From contig JAEPON010000008.1 in assembly GCA_017642895.1 (NCBI GenBank), positions 62,001 through 126,000 of the forward strand: a stretch of 64,000 nucleotides of DNA, in the 5' to 3' direction. Each line of letters starts with the position of its first letter. The stretch's first letter is position 1. A program made the position numbers and the translations under genes. This DNA comes from Roseitalea sp. GTDB taxonomy: Bacteria > Pseudomonadota > Alphaproteobacteria > Rhizobiales > Rhizobiaceae. Of the stretch, positions 34,603-43,466 are shown piece after piece. A model generated the notes under the pieces. That model ran no database searches, was not told where the DNA came from, and worked only from the letters and a program-made list of their open reading frames with translations.

Positions 34603-35844
34603 TCACTCCTCGTCCGACCGCGGGTCGAGATTGAACGTTTCCGGCGTCTGGCTGCGGGTGGCGGGCATATAGGTATAGTCGGTCATTTCCTCGGCGGGCG
34701 CGGCTTGGCGTTGCGTGATGCGCCAGGCGGCATAGCCGGCAAAAACGGCAAACGCGATGGCCAGCGACAGGAAGAACCCGCCCGGACCCAAACCGACGAT
34801 CAGAAAGCCCGAAAGGAGCGGCCCGATCATGGCACCGGCGCCATTGACCACCAGCAGGCCCGACGAGATTTCCACGAACTCGCTCGGTTCGGCATAATCG
34901 TTGGCGTGCGCGACCACGAGCGAATAGATCGGAAACAAGACCGCGCCGAGCACGAAGACGGTGATGAAGATGCCCGGTGCCGATGCCGCGCCCGGCACGA
35001 TCTGGTAGGCGATGGCGCATCCCACGCCGACGACGCCGGCAAAGATCATCACATAGCGCCGGTCCATGCGGTCCGAAGCGCGGCCCAGCGGCAGTTGGAA
35101 AACCGCGCCGGAGATCATCGCCAGTGCCAGCATCAACGGGATCTGGTTGCTGGAAAGCCCGATCTGTTCGGCGAACACCGGCGCCTGGAAGTTCCAGATG
35201 CCCGCAATGATGCCGGTCATCAGCATGCCGACCATGGCCGCAGGCGAATTGCGGTAGAGCTTGCGCAGGTCGAGCGTCACCTGCGTCAGCGGTTGCGGAG
35301 ACACGGCGTTGGAAAGCCCGGTCGGGATCACCGCCATCGCATAGAGAAGCGCGGCGATGATGAACAGCGTGGTCGTCGCCGGATCGCCGAGCAGGACCAT
35401 GAACTGCCCGGCCATCATGCCGACCATGTTCATGATCATGTAAAAGGAGAAGATCTGCCCGCGCGACTCATTGGTGGCCTTCTCGTTGAGCCAGCTTTCG
35501 ACGACCATGTAGGCGCCCGCCAGCGCAAACCCGGCGACGCCGCGAAAGGCGATCCAAGCCAGCGGGTGAACGATCAGCGCATGGAACAACAACGACATGG
35601 CCAAAAGCGTCGCCAGCACCGCATAGACGCGCACATGGCCGACCCGGCGCACCATGCGCGGCACGACCACGCAGCCGGCGGTGAACGACAACGCATAGCC
35701 AAAGCCGATCCAGCCGATCACGACCGGGCTCCAGCCCTCGAGCCCGGCGCGTAGCGGCAGCGTGATACCGGTCAGCCCGCTGCCCGCGAGCAGGAAGAAT
35801 GTCGAGAGCATCAGCCCGGTGACGGGAACGATGTTGCGCAGCAT
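34603..35844 (-). CDS. MFS transporter (paralogue of the gene at 47278)
   Basis: A 413-residue major facilitator with about twelve helices of the YcaD-like type. The cytosolic loop 2-3 motif is VVPRMVRRVGHVRVYA, and a second A-like motif is GRASDRMDRRYVMI. The tail ends with TPETFNLDPRSDEE, also found in slightly altered form in the second MFS gene of this window (TPETLAMNPRAEEE), and the two are alike over their whole length. Substrate is unknown. It is convergent with the DMT gene and followed upstream by the glycosylase-like gene on the same strand. Confidence 0.9.
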   Translation of the reverse strand: MLRNIVPVTGLMLSTFFLLAGSGLTGITLPLRAGLEGWSPVVIGWIGFGYALSFTAGCVVVPRMVRRVGHVRVYAVLATLLAMSLLFHALIVHPLAWIAFRGVAGFALAGAYMVVESWLNEKATNESRGQIFSFYMIMNMVGMMAGQFMVLLGDPATTTLFIIAALLYAMAVIPTGLSNAVSPQPLTQVTLDLRKLYRNSPAAMVGMLMTGIIAGIWNFQAPVFAEQIGLSSNQIPLMLALAMISGAVFQLPLGRASDRMDRRYVMIFAGVVGVGCAIAYQIVPGAASAPGIFITVFVLGAVLFPIYSLVVAHANDYAEPSEFVEISSGLLVVNGAGAMIGPLLSGFLIVGLGPGGFFLSLAIAFAVFAGYAAWRITQRQAAPAEEMTDYTYMPATRSQTPETFNLDPRSDEE

Positions 35845-35946
35845 TAGGAGCCCCCGAGGCTTCCGGCCGGACTGGTGAAATCAAACTGAACGAACGCGGT
35901 GCGGATTGCACGTCCGGCGGCGACACGGTTTTGCGAAGGGGCGCCG

Positions 35947-36795
35947 TCAGGCCGCGCCGGGCTCGTCCGTCAAACGCTTTTTCAGCGCCAGAAGGTCGAG
36001 CCAGGCCATGCGCTTGAAGCGCGGTTGCTCGCGCAGGAAGGCCGGGTCGAACAGGGCCGTCACCGGGACGGGGCCGGCACCGAAATCCGTCTCGGTCCAT
36101 GTGCCGCGCAATTGCGTGATCGTCTTTTTCGAACCCAGAATCTGCTGGCTTGCCGCATTGCCGAGCGCCACGATCACGGCAGGACGGGCGAGGGCGATCT
36201 GCCGGTCGAGAAACGGCGCGCAGATCTTCATGTGCAGCGCTGTCGGCCGCTCGCCGCCCGGCACGGTCCACGGCACGCAGAAACCGGCATAGATGTCGGT
36301 CTGCCGGTCGAGCCCGATCGCCGCCAGCATCTTTCCCAGAACGATGCCGTCAATGCCCGAAAAGGCTTCGCCATTCTTGTCATCGTCGCGCGAGGGCGCC
36401 GCGCCGACCAGCATCACCGAAGCCCCGCGCGTGCCGCCTTCGAAGATGGTCGCGCGCGCGCTGCGCTTCAGATTGCAGCCTTCGAACGTTTCCACGGCGG
36501 TGCGCAGCGCATCGAGGTCGGCTGCGCCATCGGCGGCTTGCCGCGCAAGCGCGACCGCCTGATCGTCGGGAATGCGCGCCGTTTGGCTCGTGTTTGGAAC
36601 AGGCGGCGGCGCGGACCTTGTTTCAAGGGTCGGCCCCGGCGCCGACGGCGTCGCCGCTGCGGGTCGGGGCTCTTGCGTTGCCGTTTCGAACCGGTCGGCG
36701 GGTTCGGCCTCCAGCGCGAAGTCGAGCCCGCTGTCGGCGTAAAAGCGCAGCAATTGTTCGAGTTCGGCGCGGTTGGGTTCGGCGATCGCGGTCAT
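35947..36795 (-). CDS. Uracil-DNA glycosylase superfamily protein with altered catalytic motifs
   Basis: A 282-residue protein of the family-4-like UDG fold, with a Pro/Ala-rich linker (about residues 43-75) before the fold. Motif 1, usually GEAPG, reads GAAPSRDDD (131-139). The usual Asn-containing strand YITN(V)xPWRPP reads YAGFCVPWTVPG (169-180). The final motif, usually HPS/HPA, reads FDPAFL (249-254), so His is replaced by Asp250. Only one Cys (Cys107) remains at the position of the N-terminal iron-sulfur pair, though loss of that cluster is common in alphaproteobacterial relatives as I recall them. The fold is recognisable through KRMAWLDLL; uracil excision activity is doubtful. Confidence 0.8.
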   Translation of the reverse strand: MTAIAEPNRAELEQLLRFYADSGLDFALEAEPADRFETATQEPRPAAATPSAPGPTLETRSAPPPVPNTSQTARIPDDQAVALARQAADGAADLDALRTAVETFEGCNLKRSARATIFEGGTRGASVMLVGAAPSRDDDKNGEAFSGIDGIVLGKMLAAIGLDRQTDIYAGFCVPWTVPGGERPTALHMKICAPFLDRQIALARPAVIVALGNAASQQILGSKKTITQLRGTWTETDFGAGPVPVTALFDPAFLREQPRFKRMAWLDLLALKKRLTDEPGAA

Positions 36796-36831
36796 AGCCC
36801 TATCTCGCAGACACCGCCGCGCGGTGCAATG

Positions 36832-37455
36832 TCAGGACGCCGGGATGCGCGGGTCGAACCTGATGTAGAAAAGGCGCGCCGGCGTCAGGTCCGTGATCAG
36901 GAAGCGGAACCGCACCGTTTCGCCCGGATCGACGAAGCCGTCGTGGAACAGGATCCGGTCAAAGGGCTCGAAATCTTGCCGGCTGTCGGCGAAGCGGTCG
37001 GAGACAACGCTGTAATTACCGATGCGCCGCTGGTCGAACGACAGCCCGTCGCCATAGACGCTGGCCTGACCAAGCATCTCCTGAAGCTCGAACTCGGCGC
37101 CGATCCAGGGCAGGCCGGATGTGTTGTGCGCGGTGATGTCGAAATGCAGCGTGCCCGTCGCATGGGTCTTGGGATGGGCGAACGGATTGATCGGCTTGGT
37201 GGCCCGGATGACGAGCGTCGATGGTGTGGCGGCGAAGATCTGTTGGGTCATCCGGATCGGGTCGTTCCGGGTTCCAAGGCCGGACAGGGCCGTGATCCGA
37301 AAACCGCCCAGCGCATCCGAGAAATCATACCCGGCCGTCAGGGCGGGCGTATCGCCACGGACGGCCATGTCCTGTGCGAGGCCGGCACCGCCCGTCACCG
37401 CGAGCAGCGCCGTCACCAATCCCGATCTTGCAATCACCGACAAGGCTCCGGCCAT
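36832..37455 (-). CDS. Exported protein of unknown function
   Basis: A 207-residue protein not recognised as a named family. A signal peptide is likely (about residues 1-28, ending GLAQD). The mature part is beta-rich with few Cys and contains GTRNDPIRMTQQ, HFDITAHNTSGLPWIGAEFE and a C-terminal DPGETVRFRFLITDLTP, which suggests an immunoglobulin-like or jelly-roll domain. The ATG at 37455 was preferred over a GTG at 37473 because it gives a cleaner signal sequence. It diverges from the formaldehyde dehydrogenase gene. Confidence 0.65.
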   Translation of the reverse strand: MAGALSVIARSGLVTALLAVTGGAGLAQDMAVRGDTPALTAGYDFSDALGGFRITALSGLGTRNDPIRMTQQIFAATPSTLVIRATKPINPFAHPKTHATGTLHFDITAHNTSGLPWIGAEFELQEMLGQASVYGDGLSFDQRRIGNYSVVSDRFADSRQDFEPFDRILFHDGFVDPGETVRFRFLITDLTPARLFYIRFDPRIPAS

Positions 37456-37567
37456 GGCGGCAAGATAGCGCACCGGGCCGGGCCCGCAATGCAGGCCCTT
37501 GATTTTGGCTTGCGCAACCCGGCGGTTCCATGCCTAATCCGGCCAAAACAGGCGGGAGGATCGGGCC

Positions 37568-38677
37568 ATGAAAACGCGCGCGGCGGTTGCCTTTGAGGCG
37601 GCCAAACCCCTTGAGATCATTGAGGTCGACCTGGATGGCCCTCGGGAAGGCGAGGTACTGGTCGAGGTCAAGGCGACCGGCATCTGCCACACCGATGAGT
37701 TCACCCTGTCGGGCGCCGATCCCGAAGGCGCCTTCCCGGCGATCCTGGGCCATGAGGGCGCCGGCGTCGTCGTCGAGACCGGACCGGGCGTGACCTCGGT
37801 CGAGGTGGGTGACCATGTCATCCCGCTCTACACGCCCGAATGCCGTGAATGCGAATACTGCCTGAACCCCAAGACCAATCTGTGCCAGAAGATCCGCTCG
37901 ACCCAAGGGCAGGGCGTGATGCCAGACGGCACCTCGCGCTTTTCCTACAAGGGCGAAAAGCTTCTGCACTATATGGGCTGTTCAACCTTTTCCAACTACA
38001 CCGTGCTTCCCGAGATCGCGCTCGCCAAGGTGCGCAAGGACGCCCCTTTCGACAAGATCTGCTATATCGGCTGCGGCGTGACGACGGGCATCGGCGCGGT
38101 GATGTTCACGGCCAAGGTCGAGCCCAATTCGACCGCAGTCGTCTTCGGCCTGGGCGGCATCGGGCTGAACGTCATCCAGGGGCTCAAACTTGTGGGCGCC
38201 CGCCAGATTGTCGGCGTCGATACAAACCCGGCAAAACAAGCCATGGCGCGTCAGTTCGGCATGACCGATTTCGTCAATCCCAAGGACATCTCCGGCGACC
38301 TGACCGGCCATCTGGTCGATCTGACCGGAGGAGGCGCGGACTATTCATTCGAGTGCATCGGCAATGTCGATGTGATGCGCACCGCCCTTGAATGCTGCCA
38401 CAAGGGCTGGGGCACCTCGGTGATCATCGGTGTTGCACCGGCGGGCGCGGAGATCTCCACCCGGCCGTTCCAGCTTGTCACCGGGCGCAATTGGCGCGGT
38501 TCGGCCTTCGGCGGCGCGCGCGGCCGCACCGACGTGCCGCGGATCGTGGACATGTATATGGATGGCCGCATCGACATTGACAGCCTGATCACCCACACCA
38601 TGCCGCTGGACGAGATCAATACCGGCTTCGACCTGATGCATGCCGGCGAGAGCATCCGATCCGTGGTGCTGTATTGA
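37568..38677 (+). CDS. frmA: S-(hydroxymethyl)glutathione dehydrogenase (class III alcohol dehydrogenase)
   Basis: A 369-residue zinc enzyme that oxidises S-hydroxymethylglutathione to S-formylglutathione with NAD, the first step of glutathione-dependent formaldehyde detoxification; it also reduces S-nitrosoglutathione in this family. Catalytic zinc ligands Cys40 (GICHTDEF) and His62/Glu63 (GHEGAG) and the structural zinc set Cys92, 95, 98, 106 are present. The nucleotide-binding segment is [22 protein letters not shown] site precedes the ATG. The hydrolase that takes its product follows with one base of overlap. No FrmR-type regulator gene is next to it. Confidence 0.95.
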   Translation: MKTRAAVAFEAAKPLEIIEVDLDGPREGEVLVEVKATGICHTDEFTLSGADPEGAFPAILGHEGAGVVVETGPGVTSVEVGDHVIPLYTPECRECEYCLNPKTNLCQKIRSTQGQGVMPDGTSRFSYKGEKLLHYMGCSTFSNYTVLPEIALAKVRKDAPFDKICYIGCGVTTGIGAVMFTAKVEPNSTAVVFGLGGIGLNVIQGLKLVGARQIVGVDTNPAKQAMARQFGMTDFVNPKDISGDLTGHLVDLTGGGADYSFECIGNVDVMRTALECCHKGWGTSVIIGVAPAGAEISTRPFQLVTGRNWRGSAFGGARGRTDVPRIVDMYMDGRIDIDSLITHTMPLDEINTGFDLMHAGESIRSVVLY

Positions 38678-39507
38678 TGCAGGAGGCTTTGCGGCACAAA
38701 TCCTTCGGTGGCTGGCTGACGGTTCATGACCATGACAGCGCCGTCACCAATTGCACCATGCGCCTTGCGGTCTATACGCCGCCGCAGGCCGCAGACGGTC
38801 CGGTGCCGGTTCTTTGGTATCTGTCGGGCCTGACCTGCACCTGGCAAAACGTCAACGAAAAGTCCGGCATTCAGCGCCATGCGGCCGAGCACGGCATGAT
38901 GATTGTCTTTCCCGATACCTCGCCGCGCGGCGATGGCGTGGCGGATGACGAGGCCTACGATCTGGGCCAGGGCGCCGGCTTCTACCTGACGGCGACGCGG
39001 GAGCCCTGGGCGCAACACTTCCGCATGGACCGCTACATCACCGACGAACTGCCCGGCCTGGTCGCCGACATGTTTCCGGCCGCCGACATGGATCGGCAGG
39101 GCATTTTCGGCCATTCCATGGGCGGCCACGGTGCGCTGACGCTGCATCTGAAACATCCCGACCGCTACCGGTCTGTCTCCGCCTTTGCGCCGATCGTGGC
39201 GCCGACCAAGGTGCCTTGGGGCGAAAAGGCTTTTTCCGCCTATCTCGGCGACGACCGGTCGACATGGGAAGCCTATGACGCAACCAGCCTGGTCGCCCTG
39301 CAGCCGTCCGAGGCGCACATCCTGATCGACCAGGGCGCCGCCGACCAGTTTCTCACCGAACAGTTGCGGCCCGAGCTGTTCGCCGAAGCGTGCCGCCATG
39401 CCGGGCAGGCGCTGACCCTGAACATGCGCGACGGCTATGACCATTCCTACTATTTCGTCGGCACGTTCCTGGGCGATCATCTCGCCCATCATGCCAAGGT
39501 GCTTTAG
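38677..39507 (+). CDS. fghA: S-formylglutathione hydrolase
   Basis: A 276-residue esterase-D-type alpha/beta hydrolase that splits S-formylglutathione to formate and glutathione. The nucleophile Ser is in FGHSMGGHGALT. The family opening CTMRLAVYTPPQA and LWYLSGLTCTWQNVNEKSG is present, and the catalytic His lies in GYDHSYYF. The start shares one base with the upstream TGA; a TTG one codon earlier is an alternative. Its stop overlaps the end of a convergent small gene by 4 bp. Confidence 0.95.
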   Translation: MQEALRHKSFGGWLTVHDHDSAVTNCTMRLAVYTPPQAADGPVPVLWYLSGLTCTWQNVNEKSGIQRHAAEHGMMIVFPDTSPRGDGVADDEAYDLGQGAGFYLTATREPWAQHFRMDRYITDELPGLVADMFPAADMDRQGIFGHSMGGHGALTLHLKHPDRYRSVSAFAPIVAPTKVPWGEKAFSAYLGDDRSTWEAYDATSLVALQPSEAHILIDQGAADQFLTEQLRPELFAEACRHAGQALTLNMRDGYDHSYYFVGTFLGDHLAHHAKVL

Positions 39508-39698
39508 CTCTTCCCTTTGGTCGTGCTCTTGACGATCACCCTGCCAAGAAAGCCCATCGTGGCGCCGATGCCGACACACACAACGACCAGCAGCGCCCAT
39601 CCGCCGGTCGTGGCCGGTTCAACCCAGGTTGCCAGCAGGACCCCGGCAAGAAAACCGATGACGCCGCCGATTCCCAGCCCATAGGCAAGTTCGAGCAC
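39504..39698 (-). CDS. Small two-helix membrane protein
   Basis: A 64-residue protein with two hydrophobic helices (about residues 5-25 and 32-54), rich in Gly, and a basic KSTTKGKS tail. It resembles the many unnamed small inner-membrane proteins of rhizobia. It is 3 bp from the upstream same-strand gene, so the two are probably co-transcribed. Function unknown. Confidence 0.6.
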   Translation of the reverse strand: MLELAYGLGIGGVIGFLAGVLLATWVEPATTGGWALLVVVCVGIGATMGFLGRVIVKSTTKGKS

Positions 39699-39701
39699 GG
39701 C

Positions 39702-40910
39702 CTAGAATGCCTCCAGGAAGCCAGGGCCATATTTGTCGGCCCATCGGCGCAGCGTCACCTGCAGCCGGGTGAACGTAAAACCCCTCAGGTCGGCAAAGTC
39801 GGTCTCCACATCGTTCCGCCATTCCTGCATCATCGCGTGGGCCACATCGTAGCTGGTCACACGGGACAGATCGAGCGACAGCACGAAGGTGTCCTCCTTG
39901 CCGAACTCGGTCGCCGGAGACCAGGCCAGCAAGAATGGGCCGACGCCGGAGCCGGAGAAACCGGCCTTTTGCGCCTCATGGATTGCGTAGCGGGCGGTCT
40001 CGACGTCGAAATGCCTGATTGCATCTTTGCAGACGGACAAATCGCGGACGCGGATACTCAGATTGAGCGCATCGGCGATATCGTCGGTCTCGACCGGCCA
40101 TACGGTGAGAAACTGGTCGGCAATGGCAGTCTCGGACTGGGCCGCGGTCGGCCGGAACGCGGCCACGTAGGCGGCGCAGATCTGCTGGTGCTTCTCAATG
40201 TCATAGGATGTCGCGATCGCCTTGAAGGCGATGATACCATAACCACGGAAGCCTTCGGGCGGATAGCGACCGGGCGAACTGAACGCGCGCGTCGGAACCG
40301 GCCGCGCGGACCGGCTTGCCCGTTGCTCTGAACTGCGGGCAGCTGTCACCCGTTGTCTCTGCTGATGTGCCTGACTCTCAACAAGGCTGGCCGGCGCGCG
40401 ATCGGCCGCTCTCATTTGTCTGGAAGCGGTCGTGATCGATGGGCCCGCATTGTCCAGCGTCGAGGTGTCGAGCCCGAGAACGACCCTGCCGATCGGCGCT
40501 TCATTGCTGGAAAGTTGCCTTGTAAGCTGCTGCGCGCCTATCTCTTCCAGATAGCTCACATCGTCGAAATCAAGCGTGCCGGCTGATATCTCACTGTCAC
40601 GCAGGAGCTTGAAAGAGGCTGCGAAGTCGCCTTCCGTTGGCGCGGCATCAGCGACCGGCTCCAGCGCGGCGGCGCGCCGAAGCTCCTCAAGCGCTGCCCG
40701 GGTCAGCGGCCCCACCGCACCGTCGATCGCTCCGTCGTAAAAGCCGAGCCGGTTCAGATTTGTCTGCAAGGCCCTGATGTCGCCATCGTCCGCCAGTGGC
40801 TGGCCGGCAAAATCTGGCGGAGGCCGAAGTGGCAGGCTCTCGGCGGCGGCTGACACCGTGAGCGCAACAGCTGCCACGGCTGCGACAAGTGACCGGCAAA
40901 GTATAGCCAT
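39702..40910 (-). CDS. Exported peptidoglycan-binding-domain protein of unknown function
   Basis: A 402-residue protein with a signal peptide (about residues 1-23, MAILCRSL ... AAAES). A PG_binding_1 domain is at about residues 40-75 (DIRALQTNLNRLGFYDGAIDGAVGPLTR). A long Arg/Ser/Pro-rich linker follows (about 130-220). The C-terminal domain of about 170 residues, starting near RGYGIIAFKAIATSYDIEKHQ, has no function I can assign. The upstream in-frame extension to 41141 was rejected because it lacks a signal and is rich in Arg. The architecture suggests a cell-wall-attached periplasmic protein. Confidence 0.72.
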   Translation of the reverse strand: MAILCRSLVAAVAAVALTVSAAAESLPLRPPPDFAGQPLADDGDIRALQTNLNRLGFYDGAIDGAVGPLTRAALEELRRAAALEPVADAAPTEGDFAASFKLLRDSEISAGTLDFDDVSYLEEIGAQQLTRQLSSNEAPIGRVVLGLDTSTLDNAGPSITTASRQMRAADRAPASLVESQAHQQRQRVTAARSSEQRASRSARPVPTRAFSSPGRYPPEGFRGYGIIAFKAIATSYDIEKHQQICAAYVAAFRPTAAQSETAIADQFLTVWPVETDDIADALNLSIRVRDLSVCKDAIRHFDVETARYAIHEAQKAGFSGSGVGPFLLAWSPATEFGKEDTFVLSLDLSRVTSYDVAHAMMQEWRNDVETDFADLRGFTFTRLQVTLRRWADKYGPGFLEAF

Positions 40911-41022
40911 GACGAAATGACCTAGCCCAAGGTTTATTTTGGGCAGAGTGAGAAATGAGCGTCTGCGAGTCAATGACAAGTTCCGCGTTGACCTTGGTGG
41001 AGCCAAGGTCGGCCGCCGCGCA

Positions 41023-41253
41023 TCAGCACCCGATCTGCGCACGGATCTGGTTGACGATCCGGCGGTTGGGGCAGACGTTCTCGCACGGAATGCCGTCATT
41101 GTCGCCATCGGCACGCGGATGGGCGCCGGAACACCATGCACGCACCGCCTGTTCGTAACTCCAATAGTCAGTGCACCGCGCGGCGAAGACCATGCCGGTC
41201 GCGGTCGGGAGGATCATGCCGGCCAAGCCGGCTGCGAGCGTTGAGCGTATCAT
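41023..41253 (-). CDS. Small exported Excalibur-type calcium-binding protein
   Basis: A 76-residue protein with a signal peptide (MIRSTLAAGLAGMILPTATG) and a short Cys-rich domain, ARCTDYWSYEQAVRAW followed by ADGDNDGIPCENVC, which matches the Excalibur calcium-binding pattern DxDxDGxxCE. The start was chosen to give the signal peptide directly; the frame is open further upstream to 41325. Such domains are found on extracellular nucleases and small surface proteins. Confidence 0.7.
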   Translation of the reverse strand: MIRSTLAAGLAGMILPTATGMVFAARCTDYWSYEQAVRAWCSGAHPRADGDNDGIPCENVCPNRRIVNQIRAQIGC

Positions 41254-41355
41254 CGGCCTGCTCCGCGCGACATTCAGGACATCGCACACTTGCATGGGCC
41301 GTGCCGGCAAAGCCACAGCCGGCATGCAACCGATGATTGCGGCAGGCGCGTCCGC

Positions 41356-43080
41356 TCACATGTTCGGATAGACCGGGCCTTCGCCGCCCTGCGGCACCGT
41401 CCAGTTGATGTTCTGGTTGGGGTCCTTGATGTCGCACGTCTTGCAGTGCACGCAGTTCTGCGCGTTGATCTGGAAGCGCGCCGCATCGTCCGCCGCCCGC
41501 TCATCGTCATCGCCGATCGTGTCGCCGCCCGCGTCCAGCCATTCATAAACACCGGCCGGGCAATAACGCCAGGACGGGCCGGCATAGTCGGCATATTCGG
41601 AGCGCTTTTGCAGCGCCTCGTCCTGGACTTTCAGGTGCACCGGCTGGTCTTCCTCATGGTTGGTGTTGGACAAAAACACCGAGGAGAGCCGGTCGAACGA
41701 AATCTCGCCATCGGGCTTGGGATAGGCGATCGGCGTGTGCTTTGAGGCCGGCTCGGTGGCTTCATGGTCGGCCTTGCCATGGCCAAGCGTGCCCAGCGGC
41801 GACCAGCCGCCGGTCAACTGGTTGATCCACATGTCGATGCCGCCAATGCCGACACCAATCATGGTGCCGAAGCGCGACCAGAGCGGCTTGACATTGCGCA
41901 CTTTCCTGAGGTCCCGGCCGATCGGCCCGTCGCGCCATTGGGCCTCGTAGGCATCGAGCGCATCGTCATGGGCGCGGCAGGCCGCCAGCGCCTCGGCGGT
42001 CTTTTCGGCCGCCAGCATGCCCGACAGCATCGCATTGTGCGAACCCTTGATGCGCGGCACGTTGACGAACCCGGCCGAGCAGCCGATCAGCGCGCCGCCG
42101 GGGAAGGAGACCTTCGGCACGGACTGCCACCCGCCCTCGGTGATCGCGCGCGCGCCATAGGAAATGCGTTTGCCGCCTTCGAACGTCTCGCGGATCATCG
42201 GGTGCGTCTTGAAGCGCTGGAATTCCTCGAACGGCTTCAGATAGGGGTTCTTGTAATTGAGGTGGACGACGAAGCCGACCGCCACCTGATTGTCTTCAAG
42301 ATGGTAGAGGAACGAGCCGCCGCCGGTCTTGTTGCCAAGCGGCCAGCCGAACGAGTGCTGGACGAGGCCGGGCCTGTGCTTTTCGGGCGCCACCTGCCAA
42401 AGCTCTTTCAGGCCGATGCCGAACTTGCCCGGCTCCTTGCCCTCGTCGAGCGCGAACTGGGCGATCAACTGCTTGGCGAGCGAGCCACGCACGCCTTCGC
42501 CGATCAGCACATATTTTCCGTGCAGTTCCATGCCGCGCGCAAACATCGCCGTCGGCTCGCCGTCGCGGCCGATCCCCATATCGCCCGTGGCAACGCCCTT
42601 GACCGCGCCGTCCTCGTCATAGACCAGTTCGGCGGCGGCAAAGCCGGGATAGATTTCGACGCCCAGCGCCTCGGCGCGCGCGCCCAGCCAGCGGCACACA
42701 TTGCCGAGCGAGGCGATATAGTTGCCGTGATTGTTCATCAGCGGCGGCATCATGAAATTGGGCAGGCGCATGCCGCCCGCCGGCCCCAGATAGAGGAACT
42801 GGTCGTCGGTCACCGGCGTCTTGAGCGGCTGGTCGGGATCGTCGCGCCAGTCGGGGATCAGCGTGTCGAGGCCGACCGGGTCGATCACCGCGCCCGACAA
42901 TATGTGCGCGCCGACCTCGGCACCCTTTTCGAGGACGACGACGGAGATGTTCTCGTCGATCTGCTTGAGCCGGATCGCGGCTGCGAGACCTGCAGGCCCC
43001 GCGCCGACGATGACGACGTCGAACTCCATCGACTCCCGCGGTTCGTTCCTGGGATCGTCCGCCCCGTTGGCTTCGCTCAT
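41356..43080 (-). CDS. etfQO: Electron transfer flavoprotein-ubiquinone oxidoreductase
   Basis: A 574-residue membrane-associated flavoprotein that passes electrons from ETF (fatty acid, branched-chain amino acid and methylated amine oxidation) to ubiquinone. The FAD-binding motif VIVGAGPAGLAAAIRL is near the N-terminus. The C-terminal ferredoxin segment carries the 4Fe-4S cysteines in YCPAGVYEW and NCVHCKTCDIKDP. A GGAGGAC site supports the start at 43080 (ATG at 43083 is adjacent). A LiuR-like palindrome lies about 145 bp upstream, consistent with known control of this gene by branched-chain amino acid regulators. Confidence 0.95.
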   Translation of the reverse strand: MSEANGADDPRNEPRESMEFDVVIVGAGPAGLAAAIRLKQIDENISVVVLEKGAEVGAHILSGAVIDPVGLDTLIPDWRDDPDQPLKTPVTDDQFLYLGPAGGMRLPNFMMPPLMNNHGNYIASLGNVCRWLGARAEALGVEIYPGFAAAELVYDEDGAVKGVATGDMGIGRDGEPTAMFARGMELHGKYVLIGEGVRGSLAKQLIAQFALDEGKEPGKFGIGLKELWQVAPEKHRPGLVQHSFGWPLGNKTGGGSFLYHLEDNQVAVGFVVHLNYKNPYLKPFEEFQRFKTHPMIRETFEGGKRISYGARAITEGGWQSVPKVSFPGGALIGCSAGFVNVPRIKGSHNAMLSGMLAAEKTAEALAACRAHDDALDAYEAQWRDGPIGRDLRKVRNVKPLWSRFGTMIGVGIGGIDMWINQLTGGWSPLGTLGHGKADHEATEPASKHTPIAYPKPDGEISFDRLSSVFLSNTNHEEDQPVHLKVQDEALQKRSEYADYAGPSWRYCPAGVYEWLDAGGDTIGDDDERAADDAARFQINAQNCVHCKTCDIKDPNQNINWTVPQGGEGPVYPNM

Positions 43081-43223
43081 CATTGTCCTCCGGTCACGCG
43101 TGCCGCCCGCATCGGCTGCCTGCCGCGTGCTTTGTTGTCGGTCCGCCGGCAATTAGCCTGCGCACACCCGATCGAGCAAGATGCACCGGCGCCGCAGCAG
43201 TCCTGCGGGCCATGTTTCTCGTA

Positions 43224-43246
43224 ATTTACTTTAACGTAAACGTCAA
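43224..43246 (-). promoter_or_regulatory. LiuR-like operator upstream of the ETF-QO gene
   Basis: On the minus strand it reads TTGACGTTTACGTTAA followed by AGTAAAT. TTGACG-NNN-ACGT-like imperfect palindromes resemble the MerR-family LiuR sites described for proteobacterial branched-chain amino acid and fatty acid regulons, which include the ETF-QO gene. A sequence identical except for four positions occurs at 52577-52599. On the plus strand it also overlaps a possible promoter, TTTACT-17 bp-TAATAC, pointing into the gene-poor region. Confidence 0.5.
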
Positions 43247-43352
43247 TTAATACGATGCCGTTTCCTGTCGGTTCGGGCGCGGGCCCGGAATGACGGCGTG
43301 TGAAGTGCCCCGGCGCCTCATCGGGGACCGAGAGCATGTTAAACGCCTTCAA

Positions 43353-43400
43353 TGGCCCAAGGACTTGCGCTTGGCTGCGCTCAACGTGCGCCTTGGGCCA
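43353..43400. repeat. Inverted repeat 1 in the gene-poor region
   Basis: TGGCCCAAGG (43353-43362) and its perfect complement CCTTGGGCCA (43391-43400) form a 10-bp stem around 28 nt. It stands 5 bp before a second, longer inverted repeat. Confidence 0.6.
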
Positions 43401-43405
43401 GAACA

Positions 43406-43466
43406 ACGGGCGGTTTGGAGAGCCGCGATCCGAAGTTTTTCTATGTGCGGTCGCCAAACCGCCCGT
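43406..43466. repeat. Inverted repeat 2 in the gene-poor region
   Basis: ACGGGCGGTTTGG (43406-43418) and CCAAACCGCCCGT (43454-43466) form a perfect 13-bp stem around 35 nt. Together with repeat 1 it gives two consecutive long hairpins with no gene across them. Confidence 0.65.

Noticed and set aside
39702..41141. Upstream extension of the peptidoglycan-binding protein to 41141
   Set aside because: The extra 77 residues are Arg/Ser/Thr-rich and would hide the signal peptide that starts at 40910; the extension also overlaps the Excalibur protein gene.
41764..43224. Plus-strand open frame of 486 codons across the ETF-QO gene
   Set aside because: Shadow of the ETF-QO codons; composition is dominated by Arg, Ala, Asp and His and no family is visible.
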